In this document: piece after piece, positions 1-7,523 of the stretch
How the letters are laid out: the number at the start of each line of letters is the position of its first letter
Numbering within the stretch: the stretch's first letter is position 1
DNA from: Lachnospiraceae bacterium UBA4348
GTDB taxonomy: Bacteria > Bacillota > Clostridia > Lachnospirales > Lachnospiraceae
DNA: 28,790 nt
Assembly (NCBI GenBank): GCA_002394165.1
Contig: DGTA01000021.1
Coordinates: 1 to 28,790 of the forward strand
Direction: 5' to 3'
Made by a program: the position numbers and the translations under genes
The notes under the pieces: model-generated
Database searches by the model: none
The model's input: the letters and a program-made list of their open reading frames with translations, nothing else
Told to the model about the DNA's origin: nothing

Positions 1-579
1 GACGGCACCTATGACTGGATCTACTGTATGAAACTGCTCAAAAACCTGTCCATGATGAAATTTGTGATGACGGTCATTGCTATTGCATTTGCGGCGATGG
101 TCGTCATAATGCTCCTGATGACGGGGGGATCGGGCGATACCCTCTGGATGCTCGGAATAATGGGCCTTGTTTTTGGCGCGGTGATGTTGATCGTCCTGTT
201 CTCGTTCTGGCTGGTCGATAAGATGTATAAAGGCAGCTACATGCTCATCTATGAGATGAACGAGCAGGGTATTACCTTTTCGCAGACAACAGACCAGGCT
301 CAGATCACCCGTGCGATCGCCGCCTCTTCAGCGGCTGTCAATGCCGCGGGCGGCAATGTCGGAGGCGTGATCGCCGGAACCGGGCTGGCCCTGAGGCCGA
401 ATTCCTTTCATGCGGACTTTTCAAAGGTGAGAACGGTCAAAGGAATAAGACGTGACAGCCTGATCTGGGTGAACACTTTTGGCCAGTTCCTGCAGATATA
501 CGTTCCGGATGAAGCCTACGATTTTGTTTTTCTCTATATCACCAGGCGGTGCAAGAAGGCCAGGATCACCACGGGTTAA
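1..579 (+). CDS. Membrane protein, 5' end cut by window edge
   Basis: The reading frame is open from base 1 with no stop before the first visible ATG at 28, and the residues before that ATG (DGTYDWIYC) read like protein, so the gene almost certainly begins upstream of the window. The visible part has two adjacent hydrophobic segments, about residues 14-33 and 38-60 counted from the ATG at 28. A soluble C-terminal half follows with an Ala/Gly-rich stretch (about 95-120). This suggests a short cytoplasmic domain, a two-helix membrane hairpin and a cytoplasmic tail. Uncharacterised Clostridia proteins of this shape exist, but I cannot assign a function. It ends 50 bases before the flavodoxin-like gene and could be co-transcribed with it. 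Confidence 0.7.
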   Translation, partial: DGTYDWIYCMKLLKNLSMMKFVMTVIAIAFAAMVVIMLLMTGGSGDTLWMLGIMGLVFGAVMLIVLFSFWLVDKMYKGSYMLIYEMNEQGITFSQTTDQAQITRAIAASSAAVNAAGGNVGGVIAGTGLALRPNSFHADFSKVRTVKGIRRDSLIWVNTFGQFLQIYVPDEAYDFVFLYITRRCKKARITTG

Positions 580-629
580 AAGACACGGCTGATTTTGGAC
601 AGAATACTATGACTAAAGGAGAGAAGATA

Positions 630-1265
630 ATGGGTAAAAAGATTATTGTGGTCAACGCGGGACCGAGAAAAGGATGGAATACGGATACGCTGATCACGGA
701 GGCGGCTAAAGGAGCGGAGGCTGCCGGGGCCGTCACAGAGCGTTTTGACCTTTTCAAACTGGAGAGGTACACGGGCTGTATCTCATGTTTCGGATGTAAA
801 AAGGAAAAGAATAAAGGGCACTGCATCTGCCGTGATGCGCTCACACCCGTTCTGGATGCTGTCCGCGGATCGGACGGCCTGATCATCGGCTCGCCCAACT
901 ATCTGGGGGACCTGACGGCTTCCTTCCGGGCGCTGTATGAGCGTCTGATCTTCCAGAACCTGACCTATAATCTGGAAACACCTTGCTGCAATGAGCATCC
1001 TGTTCCGGTCCTGCTGATCATGACGAGCAATGCTCCCGATACCGCGTACCTGGACAAGCTGCAGAATTATCAGCAGACGTTCAGCCGCTTTGTCGGGCCC
1101 GCGCAGATCCTTGTCAGCGGGAACACGCTTCAGCTGAAGGATTATTCCAGTACGGACTGGCCCTGGACGATGTTTGATCCGGAGGCAAAAAAGACGCGTC
1201 ATGAAACCGTTTTCCCGGAGGAGATGAAGAAGGCCTTCGAGATGGGAAAAACGCTGGGACAGTAA
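630..1265 (+). CDS. Flavodoxin-family NAD(P)H-dependent oxidoreductase with cysteine cluster
   Basis: A 211-residue cytoplasmic protein of the flavodoxin-like NADPH-dependent FMN reductase / iron-sulfur flavoprotein group. The N-terminus (KKIIVVNAGPRKGWNTDTL) is the first beta strand and phosphate-binding loop for FMN. GSPNYLGDLTASFRALYER is the second flavin loop and helix typical of the family. Between them, around residues 50-67, lies a cysteine cluster CISCFGC followed eight residues later by CIC. The CxxCxxC part resembles the [4Fe-4S] ligand motif of Isf-type flavoproteins, although the spacing to the fourth cysteine is longer than usual. The start at 630 is chosen because AAAGGAGA lies 7 bases upstream; in-frame ATGs at 609 and 549 lack such a site. 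An alpha/beta hydrolase follows after 9 bases. The substrate is unknown. Confidence 0.85.
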   Translation: MGKKIIVVNAGPRKGWNTDTLITEAAKGAEAAGAVTERFDLFKLERYTGCISCFGCKKEKNKGHCICRDALTPVLDAVRGSDGLIIGSPNYLGDLTASFRALYERLIFQNLTYNLETPCCNEHPVPVLLIMTSNAPDTAYLDKLQNYQQTFSRFVGPAQILVSGNTLQLKDYSSTDWPWTMFDPEAKKTRHETVFPEEMKKAFEMGKTLGQ

Positions 1266-1274
1266 AGGCAGAAT

Positions 1275-1952
1275 ATGGATATTCAGCATTATTACACAGA
1301 AAAGGGTCAGGGAGATCCCCTGATCCTTCTTCACGGAAACGGAGAGGACAGCACTTATTTCAAAGGGCAGACCGATGTGTTTGCCCGATACTTCCGTGTA
1401 TTTGCCCTTGATACGAGAGGGCACGGCCGGACACCCAGAGGCGCGGAACCGTTCACTATACGTCAGTTTGCCGATGATCTGCGTTGCTTCATGGATGACC
1501 ATCAGATCGGGAAAGCCCACCTGCTCGGGTTTTCGGACGGCGGCAATATCGCCCTGATCTTTGCGCTCCGGTATCCGGAAAGGGTCAGCCGGCTCATCCT
1601 GAACGGGGCAAACCTGGATCCGTCCGGGGTAAAGAGGGCAACGCAGCTGCCCATCGAGATCGGGTACCGGATCGCAAAACGGTTTACGGGAAAAAGTGAA
1701 AGCGCGAGGCGCAACGCGGAGATGCTCGGCCTGATGGTCAACGATCCGGACATCGCGCCGGAAGAACTCTCCAAAATACAGGCAAAGACGCTGGTCATCG
1801 CCGGGACGAAAGATATGATCCGCGAATCCCATACCCGCCTGATCGCGGCTTCCATTCCGGAAAGCCGGCTTGTTTTTATTAAGGGCGGTCACTTCATTGC
1901 GGCTCAAAAACCGGAAGAGTTCAACCGGGCGGTACTGGATTTTCTTAAATGA
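1275..1952 (+). CDS. Alpha/beta hydrolase
   Basis: A 225-residue cytoplasmic hydrolase of the alpha/beta fold. The oxyanion motif HGNG is at residues 20-23 and the nucleophile elbow GFSDGG puts the catalytic serine at 87. The acid is probably Asp180 in AGTKD, and the histidine is His206 in the late GGH motif. The full Ser-Asp-His triad is therefore present in the standard order. There is no signal peptide, and the cap region between about 110 and 165 is short. The protein resembles small esterases or peptidases annotated generically; the substrate cannot be predicted. It starts 9 bases after the flavodoxin-like gene with only a weak AGGCAG site, so translation is probably coupled to that gene. 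Confidence 0.88.
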   Translation: MDIQHYYTEKGQGDPLILLHGNGEDSTYFKGQTDVFARYFRVFALDTRGHGRTPRGAEPFTIRQFADDLRCFMDDHQIGKAHLLGFSDGGNIALIFALRYPERVSRLILNGANLDPSGVKRATQLPIEIGYRIAKRFTGKSESARRNAEMLGLMVNDPDIAPEELSKIQAKTLVIAGTKDMIRESHTRLIAASIPESRLVFIKGGHFIAAQKPEEFNRAVLDFLK

Positions 1953-2030
1953 GCTGTCCGGATTTCAAGGTTTCTTCAATATTCGTCCTGTATGGTAGCC
2001 ACAGATCAAGAAATACAGGAGGTTCATAAT

Positions 2031-4262
2031 ATGAGAAATCTAAGTAAACGGAAGGCTTTTCTCCTGGCCATGTCGCTGACACTTGCCTCGCTTCCTTACA
2101 GCGCGTCGGCATCGGAGGCGGACAGCGCCGGTCAGGAGAAAGCAGCGATTGAAGAAGCCTTGAATCTGGAGAATATCAGTCCTGAGTGGACGTATAATGA
2201 AGAGTCGGATGCGTGGACCATGGCCGCTGTCACGGCAGTCGCGAACGCCGAGCTCCCTGACTATCAGGGCGTATCCGTGTGTGTTCCCGGGGCTTATGTC
2301 GAAGGGGTGGATACAGACGGAGACGGAGAAGCGGACGCATTTGACGGCACCGTATCAGGCGACTTGGTTATCGATTTTGACGCCGAGATCACCAGCACCA
2401 ACGGACAGATCTATACGGCGGCGACGGCTCCGGTGATCATCAACACCGGCGCTGCGGGCTATTCTGCCCAGGCCAATCAGACGGCCGCAGCCACTTATGC
2501 CGCCGATGGCTATATCAACGTGGCGTGCGGCAACCGCGGCAAGCAGAGCACGCTCTCTGACGGCACTTATACCGGCGATGCGCCGTCCTGCCTGGTGGAT
2601 CAGAAAAATGCCGTGCGCTTTGTGAAGTTTAATATCCTGCTGGGCAATCTTCCCGGCAGCGTGGACTATTTTGTTTCCACCGGCGGCTCCGGCGGCGGAG
2701 CTCATGCGGTGATGCTGGCTGCGACCTCGGACAATCCCGTCTACTATGATTACGAGGCCTCCCAGGGCGCTGTCGGCGTTTATCGCAATGATGATGGAAG
2801 TTATTCTACTACCGTGACCATTGACGGCAGCGAAGTGGAGCTTTCCGACGGCATGTGGGGATGCATGGCCTATTCCGCGATCACTTCACTGGCGGAGGCG
2901 GATATGGCGATGGCCTTTGAATATACGCTTGATCCCACCTACAGTTTCAATACGGAATTCCAGAAACAGACAGCCTCTTACCTTGCCGCTGAGTATATGG
3001 AGTATATCAACGGGAAAAACCTTTCCGTGAAGGAGGGCGATGTGGGCTTTGACCTGAACGGGGACGGCGATACAGAGGATGAGATCGCGCTGACGATCGG
3101 GTATGACCCGGAGGGACACAGCGATACCAACGGTTATTACGGTACCTACGTGGATCTGTACCTGAGCGAGTTTGAGCAGAGCCTCGAGGATTACATTGCC
3201 CGCCTTGCCTATGCGGAGGACTGGACCTGGTTCGATGAAAACGGCACAGCGCTCTCTGATGAGGAAGTTGCTTCCATGACGGATGAGGACAGGGCACAGG
3301 CGTTTATAGCAGGAAATTACGCGAAGGGCAGCACAGGCAGTGCTTCCGGCGGCATGGCAGGCGGCCCCGGCGGTTTCCCCGGTGGTGAAATGAAAGGCGG
3401 CCCGGGTGGGGATGGTTTCCCGGGCGGTGATGGTTTCCCGGGCAGGGACGGTTTCCACGGCGGTGATGGTTTCCCGGGCAGTGACAATGCGGGCGGTCCT
3501 CCTGATATGGGCGGCGGCTCGATGCAGGAAGTCGGCACCCCGGACGCGGGAACGACCCAGGCTGCCGGAAGCAGTACGGATTCCGCGGAATATGCTTCCT
3601 TTGAGGAAATGCTGGCGGCCTATGAGGCGGATATCGCCGAGATTGAAGCCGGCGACGAATATGGAAACAATATAGTGGAGCTTTACGATCCGATCAGCTA
3701 TATCGGAGCCGAAGGTACAAGCAGTCCGACATGGGCCCGTATTCTGATGGGCGCTTCCGAAGGAGACATCTCCATGTTCAATTCCCTCAATCTGCAGATC
3801 GCCTGGCTGAACGCGGGAACAGATGCTCAGATCGAATGGCAGTGGAACGGCGGTCATGTTCCGTCTGAGATCTTCGGAGATTCTCTTGCTCTCTATGTGG
3901 ATACCATGTACGGCGAGTATGTGGAAGGGGCTGTGCAGGTGAGCAAAAGCGCAGCATCCGGACAGACGTCAAACGGCACTGCCCAGGAAGCTGACGGCAC
4001 CGATCTTTCAGGCTGGGTCAGCTATGACAGCGCGGACGGGATCACCATGACACTTGCCGGAGCAGCGAATTACCGCACCTCCGGTGCGAGCAAGTCCATC
4101 CCCGGCTTTGATGTCATGGATTACGGACAGGAGGATTACGTGTTCGGAAGCAGCAGTGCCGACGCACGGCACTGGGACAAATATGTCCTGAAGGTATTTG
4201 AAGAGAATAAAGATACGCTGGCAGCTCTGTTCAACTCGGCCGGAGAGAGCTCAGGGGCCTGA
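2031..4262 (+). CDS. Secreted tannase-like serine esterase with collagen-like Gly-rich insert
   Basis: A 743-residue exported protein. The start at 2031 has a strong AGGAGG 7 bases upstream; the in-frame ATG at 1992 has none. Residues 1-27 form a signal peptide (hydrophobic LLAMSLTLASL, cleavage after SASA). The body resembles bacterial subtype B tannase/feruloyl esterases: nucleophile elbow GGSGGGA (Ser220), a conserved patch with CMAYSAIT then EADMA, and near the C-terminus SEGD (Asp579) and GGH (His609) as the other triad members. Such enzymes cleave galloyl or feruloyl esters of plant polyphenols. Odd features are two EF-hand-like loops (DTDGDGEADAFDG about 94; DLNGDGDTEDE about 341) and a Gly-Pro-rich insert at about 439-498. 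It has no obvious cell-wall anchor. The hydrolase fold is clear; tannase specificity is inferred. Confidence 0.75.
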   Translation: MRNLSKRKAFLLAMSLTLASLPYSASASEADSAGQEKAAIEEALNLENISPEWTYNEESDAWTMAAVTAVANAELPDYQGVSVCVPGAYVEGVDTDGDGEADAFDGTVSGDLVIDFDAEITSTNGQIYTAATAPVIINTGAAGYSAQANQTAAATYAADGYINVACGNRGKQSTLSDGTYTGDAPSCLVDQKNAVRFVKFNILLGNLPGSVDYFVSTGGSGGGAHAVMLAATSDNPVYYDYEASQGAVGVYRNDDGSYSTTVTIDGSEVELSDGMWGCMAYSAITSLAEADMAMAFEYTLDPTYSFNTEFQKQTASYLAAEYMEYINGKNLSVKEGDVGFDLNGDGDTEDEIALTIGYDPEGHSDTNGYYGTYVDLYLSEFEQSLEDYIARLAYAEDWTWFDENGTALSDEEVASMTDEDRAQAFIAGNYAKGSTGSASGGMAGGPGGFPGGEMKGGPGGDGFPGGDGFPGRDGFHGGDGFPGSDNAGGPPDMGGGSMQEVGTPDAGTTQAAGSSTDSAEYASFEEMLAAYEADIAEIEAGDEYGNNIVELYDPISYIGAEGTSSPTWARILMGASEGDISMFNSLNLQIAWLNAGTDAQIEWQWNGGHVPSEIFGDSLALYVDTMYGEYVEGAVQVSKSAASGQTSNGTAQEADGTDLSGWVSYDSADGITMTLAGAANYRTSGASKSIPGFDVMDYGQEDYVFGSSSADARHWDKYVLKVFEENKDTLAALFNSAGESSGA
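3411..3482 (+). repeat. Four 18-bp tandem units encoding GDGFPG-type hexapeptides
   Basis: Four consecutive 18-bp units begin at 3411, 3429, 3447 and 3465, with consensus GATGGTTTCCCGGGCRGT. They sit inside the tannase-like gene and encode (D/R)-D-G-F-(P/H)-G hexapeptides. Because the unit length is a multiple of three, copy-number change by slippage would keep the frame. Gly-Gly-Pro-Gly repeats flank the array on both sides. Confidence 0.85.
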
Positions 4263-4330
4263 GCGGGGCGTGATAAGAATTCCGGGATGAAAATCCTTGT
4301 TATTCCCCTGAAAAAGCGGTCACAAACAAA

Positions 4331-4420
4331 AAATAAAAGGATTGCGTCTGCTTCTGGGCTTCTAAAATGTCAATCCGGGCTGTCATTAAGACCGGAATAA
4401 GCAGACACAATCTTATTTTT
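4331..4420. terminator. Bidirectional terminator-like inverted repeat between convergent genes
   Basis: The arm ATTGCGTCTGCTT (4341-4353) is mirrored by AAGCAGACACAAT (4399-4411) with one mismatch. A-rich sequence lies before the first arm and T-rich sequence after the second, so each strand ends in a T-run. The loop is long, about 45 bases, so folding strength is uncertain. The position in the 273-base gap between the convergent esterase and flavin reductase genes fits shared termination. Confidence 0.5.
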
Positions 4421-4535
4421 TTATCTCTTTGTCCGTAAAACAAGTCGGAAATCATTCCGGAACGCCGTCGGCTCAGGGACTACATCAGCTCAGCTGCGCC
4501 GCTCCCGGGCCGAAAGCCCCAGACACACCCGGCAC

Positions 4536-5102
4536 TTACTTCAGTTCCAGCCCGTCCTTGAACGCTTCGCCGACCCGTTCGGAAACTCTGTAATATCCGT
4601 GGGTGTAAGGATCGAAGGCGATGGCGTCGACCAGGGACATGTCCACCTTCCCGTCCACCATAACACGATCATCGGCGGTAACGTTCACGACCTTGCCGAT
4701 CACGCCGCAGCCGTATTCGTTGGTCTGGTATTCGATGAATTTGCACTCAAGGCAGAGCGGAAACTCATTGATCACCGGAGCGTCTACTTCCTGGGCTTTA
4801 CTGGCGGTAAGCCCGCTGCGTCCGAATTTGTCCGGAGTGTTGTTTCCGGATGCGATGCCGAAATAATCGGCCTGTACCATGTGGGCGGCATCGGCGATAC
4901 TCACGGTGAATGCCCCTCTGGCCTTGATGTTTTTCACGGTTTTATGGGATTCGGTCAGGTTCAGGACGACTGTGTCTCTCTCCTGCATGGTGCCCCATGC
5001 CGCGTTCATCACGTTGACGCTGCCGTCCTCATTGTATGTCGCAATCATTAAGACCGGCATCGGGAAAATGCCTTCCGTGATCTTCAGTTTTTCTCTCATC
5101 AT
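4536..5102 (-). CDS. Flavin reductase family protein (FMN-binding split barrel)
   Basis: A 188-residue cytoplasmic flavoprotein of the flavin reductase-like / flavoredoxin group. MPVLMIATYNEDGSVNVMNA is the classic first hairpin of the split barrel, NLTESHKTVKNI and AFTVSIADA form the FMN-contacting segment, and CLECKF and GKVVNV are the later barrel strands. Members reduce or bind FMN and pass electrons to partner enzymes. Two adjacent ATGs (5102 and 5099) follow GAGGTG; either is plausible, while a GTG at 5108 lies inside that ribosome site. It is divergent from an HxlR regulator across 123 bases, a common arrangement in which the regulator controls the reductase. A second, only distantly similar family member is at 10744-11343. 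Confidence 0.88.
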   Translation of the reverse strand: MMREKLKITEGIFPMPVLMIATYNEDGSVNVMNAAWGTMQERDTVVLNLTESHKTVKNIKARGAFTVSIADAAHMVQADYFGIASGNNTPDKFGRSGLTASKAQEVDAPVINEFPLCLECKFIEYQTNEYGCGVIGKVVNVTADDRVMVDGKVDMSLVDAIAFDPYTHGYYRVSERVGEAFKDGLELK

Positions 5103-5139
5103 ATCCACCTCGTTTCAGCAATCAGATTGACAGTAATGT

Positions 5140-5205
5140 GGTACTTCTCTATAATTTTAACTGACGGCAGAAAATAATCAAGTACCGGCATTTAAGTAAG
5201 GTACT
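5140..5205. promoter_or_regulatory. Candidate HxlR operator elements (GGTACTT / AAGTACC)
   Basis: In the divergent gap, GGTACTT at 5140-5146 has its exact reverse complement AAGTACC at 5180-5186, and a third partial copy GGTACT at 5200-5205. HxlR-family proteins bind short inverted repeats built on TACT/AGTA in such gaps. The sites lie between the two start codons, where binding could control both genes. This is inference from repeat structure. Confidence 0.4.
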
Positions 5206-5225
5206 ATCGTAAAGGAAAGTGGATT

Positions 5226-5570
5226 GTGATCAGGAATTTTATAGATGAAGCAAATTTTGAAGATACCGGTTTCAGTTATACCCTCTCGCTCATATCCGGA
5301 AAGTACAAGATGGTCATCCTTTACTGCCTGATGGAGTATGAACCTGTGCGTTTCAACGAACTGAGACGGTATCTGAAGAAAATATCCGATAAGACTCTCA
5401 GCACTAATCTGAAGGAGCTGGAAGCGGATCAGCTGATCGTGAGGAAGGAATATCCGCAGATCCCGCCTAAGGTCGAGTACAGTCTCAGCGAGCGGGGGAG
5501 ATCGCTGATGGCGGTGCTCGATCAGCTCTGTGTATGGGGAGAAAACAACAGGCTTCAGCCAAAAGGCTGA
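5226..5570 (+). CDS. HxlR-family winged-helix transcriptional regulator
   Basis: A 114-residue one-domain regulator. The pattern YTLSLISGKYKMVILYCL, then RFNELRRYL, then ISDKTLSTNLKELEADQLIVR and a wing with YSLSERG is diagnostic of HxlR proteins, which often sense thiol-reactive or electrophilic compounds and control reductases. No cysteine sits near the N-terminus; the cysteines visible are in YCLMEY and LCVWG, so redox sensing as in YodB is not assured. The start is GTG at 5226, with AAGGAAA 7 bases upstream. It is divergent from the flavin reductase, its likely target, and 23 bases upstream of the macro-domain gene, which it may share a transcript with. Confidence 0.9.
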   Translation: MIRNFIDEANFEDTGFSYTLSLISGKYKMVILYCLMEYEPVRFNELRRYLKKISDKTLSTNLKELEADQLIVRKEYPQIPPKVEYSLSERGRSLMAVLDQLCVWGENNRLQPKG

Positions 5571-5593
5571 CAGGATGAAGAAAGGGAGAACGG

Positions 5594-6709
5594 ATGCCTT
5601 TTAGAATCATCAGAAATGACATTACAAGGGTCAGGGCGGATGCCGTCGTGAATACCGCCAACCCGGAGCCGGTCTTTGCGGGCGGCACCGATGCGGCCAT
5701 ATATAAAGCGGCCGGGGAGAAGGAGCTCCTCGCAGAGCGCAGGAAGATCGGCCGCATCGAGCCGGGTGAGGCTGTGGTCACCAAAGCCTTTGCACTTCCG
5801 GCCAGATATATCATCCATACATCCGGTCCGGTGTGGATCGACGGAAACCACGGGGAGTATGATATCCTCCGTTCCTGCTACCGCAAGTCGCTGCTTCTGG
5901 CCGACCAGCTTGGCTGTGAGAGCATCGCCTTCCCGCTGATCGCGTCAGGGGTCTACGGCTTTCCGAAAGATAAGGCGCTGGAGATCGCGCTTTCCGTTAT
6001 CCGGGATCATCTGGAGAACTCTGACCTGGATGTCACGCTGGTCGTCTTCGGCCGTAGTGCCTACCAGCTCGCGTCCGGCCTGACACAGCAGGTTCGGGAA
6101 TACATCGACGAGAACTATGTCACCAGGAAGCTGGAGGAGGAATACGGGGCGATCTCGGGTTCTGTGCATGAGGATCCTGCACCTGAGATGAGACGCCTGC
6201 GCCGGCTGTGGGAGAACCTGCCGTCGTTTGGGAGACCATCATCTGGCTCTGTGTTTGGGAGCGCTTCTTCTGACGCTGAATTTGGAGGCGACTTATCAGA
6301 TGACCTGCTTGCCGAGGCCTCGATGGCCCCGAAGTCTAAAAAAGGATCGCTTGAGGATGCGGTCAATAACCTGGGTGAGACTTTCCAGGCCAGGCTGCTC
6401 AGGATGATCGACGAGCGGGGGATGACCGACCCGGAGGTCTATAAACGGGCCAACGTGGACCGCAAGCTCTTTTCGAAGATCCGCTGCAGCGATAATTATA
6501 TCCCGAAAAAAAAGACCATCGTCGCGCTGGCCATCGCGCTGAAACTGAACCTGGATGATACAAAGGACCTGCTTTCCAGTGCCGGCTTTTCTCTCACCAA
6601 CAACAGCAAGGCCGATGTGATCGTGAGTTTCTGCATTGAAAACGGTATCTACGATATTTTTGAAGTCAACGCGCTGCTGTTTAAATTTGACCAGCCGATC
6701 CTTGGCTGA
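5594..6709 (+). CDS. Macro-domain protein with extra C-terminal domain
   Basis: A 371-residue cytoplasmic protein. Residues 1 to about 165 are a macro domain, which binds ADP-ribose and often removes it from proteins: the motif VVNTANPEPVFAGGTDAAIY carries the ligand loop (Asn20, Asn23, Gly30-Gly31), and IASGVYGFP (116-124) is the phosphate loop. A low-complexity Ser/Gly/Asp linker (about 205-250) leads to a second domain, about 255-371, with helical pattern ERGMTDPEVYKRANVDRKLF, then KKTIVALAIALKLNL and DDTKDLLSSAGF. That domain looks like a helix-turn-helix of the XRE type with a specific tail; this layout recurs in Firmicutes. AAAGGGAG precedes the ATG. A von Willebrand A gene follows. ADP-ribose binding is confident; the role of the C-terminal domain is inferred. 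Confidence 0.88.
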   Translation: MPFRIIRNDITRVRADAVVNTANPEPVFAGGTDAAIYKAAGEKELLAERRKIGRIEPGEAVVTKAFALPARYIIHTSGPVWIDGNHGEYDILRSCYRKSLLLADQLGCESIAFPLIASGVYGFPKDKALEIALSVIRDHLENSDLDVTLVVFGRSAYQLASGLTQQVREYIDENYVTRKLEEEYGAISGSVHEDPAPEMRRLRRLWENLPSFGRPSSGSVFGSASSDAEFGGDLSDDLLAEASMAPKSKKGSLEDAVNNLGETFQARLLRMIDERGMTDPEVYKRANVDRKLFSKIRCSDNYIPKKKTIVALAIALKLNLDDTKDLLSSAGFSLTNNSKADVIVSFCIENGIYDIFEVNALLFKFDQPILG

Positions 6710-6722
6710 TCCTTGTCGCTTT

Positions 6723-6739
6723 GCAGGCGACCTGCTTTT
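6723..6739 (+). terminator. Weak terminator-like hairpin after the macro-domain gene
   Basis: GCAGG-CGA-CCTGC followed by TTTT lies 14 bases past the macro-domain stop. The stem is only 5 bp with a 3-base loop, so it may only attenuate transcription into the von Willebrand A gene. Confidence 0.35.
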
Positions 6740-6809
6740 ACCTTGTGCAGGCTATACTTGCATCATCAGGAAACAAAACGTTGAAAATGATGACAAGGAG
6801 GCTTGTAAA

Positions 6810-7487
6810 ATGAAAAAGAATCTGACAGAATTAGTTATGATCCTGGACCGGAGCGGCTCTATGGGCGGCCTGGAGAGCGACACCATCGGCGGCTACAACA
6901 GCATGCTAAGGAAGCAGCTTGAGACCGAAGGGGAGGTGCTGGTATCCACCGTGCTTTTCGATAACACGAGTGAGGTGCTGTATGACCGAGTTCCGCTGGA
7001 TAAGATGCCGCAGATGACTGAAAAAGAGTACTATGTGCGCGGCTGCACCGCGCTGCTGGATGCGATCGGCGGAGCGGTCCGCCACATCGGCAATGTCCAT
7101 AAGTACGCCAGGGAGGAGGACCGGCCGGAGAAGACGATCTTCGTGATCACGACCGACGGCCTGGAGAATGCGAGCCGCTGCTATTCCTACGACCAGGTGA
7201 AGCGGATGGTGGAGCGGCAGAAAAAAGAATACGGATGGGAGTTTCTTTTCCTCGGAGCCAACATCGATGCCATCGAGACGGCGGGTCATTTCGGCATTTC
7301 CGCCGACCGTGCTGTCACGTACAACAGTGACCATATCGGGATAGCTCTGAACTATGAGGTGCTGGGCGATGCCGTAAGCGAGATGCGTGCCTGCTCTGCT
7401 CCGATCGGAGGGGGGTGGAAGAAGCGTATCGAGGAAGACTACAAAAAGCGCGGCGGGAGGAAAAGAAAACCGGTGAAGGGTAACTGA
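6810..7487 (+). CDS. Von Willebrand factor A domain protein
   Basis: A 225-residue stand-alone VWA protein. The metal-ion-dependent adhesion site is intact: DRSGS (Asp13, Ser15, Ser17), Thr80 in GCTALLDAIG, and Asp116 in TTDG. There is no signal peptide or membrane segment, so it is cytoplasmic, unlike most adhesion VWAs. The C-terminal tail is very basic (KKRGGRKRKPVK), perhaps contacting nucleic acid. The start at 6810 has AAGGAGG 7 bases upstream; an in-frame ATG at 6636 lies inside the macro-domain gene and is rejected. Cytoplasmic VWA proteins usually assemble metal-dependent protein complexes. Its position after the macro-domain gene suggests a shared stress or ADP-ribose-linked role, which is inference. 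Confidence 0.88.
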   Translation: MKKNLTELVMILDRSGSMGGLESDTIGGYNSMLRKQLETEGEVLVSTVLFDNTSEVLYDRVPLDKMPQMTEKEYYVRGCTALLDAIGGAVRHIGNVHKYAREEDRPEKTIFVITTDGLENASRCYSYDQVKRMVERQKKEYGWEFLFLGANIDAIETAGHFGISADRAVTYNSDHIGIALNYEVLGDAVSEMRACSAPIGGGWKKRIEEDYKKRGGRKRKPVKGN

Positions 7488-7523
7488 CAGTCGGATGTTT
7501 TATGTAAATACAGGAGGTTTTAG

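Noticed and set aside
2886..3857. A 323-residue - strand frame inside the tannase-like gene
   Set aside because: Includes antisense of the Gly-Pro repeat (repeated TARET/AVETV-like strings) and has no ribosome site.
4421..4535. Small gene or RNA in the 273-base gap after the esterase
   Set aside because: Apart from the inverted repeat at 4331-4420 I see only a weak GGGC-CGAAA-GCCC hairpin near 4507-4519, with no promoter or ribosome site.
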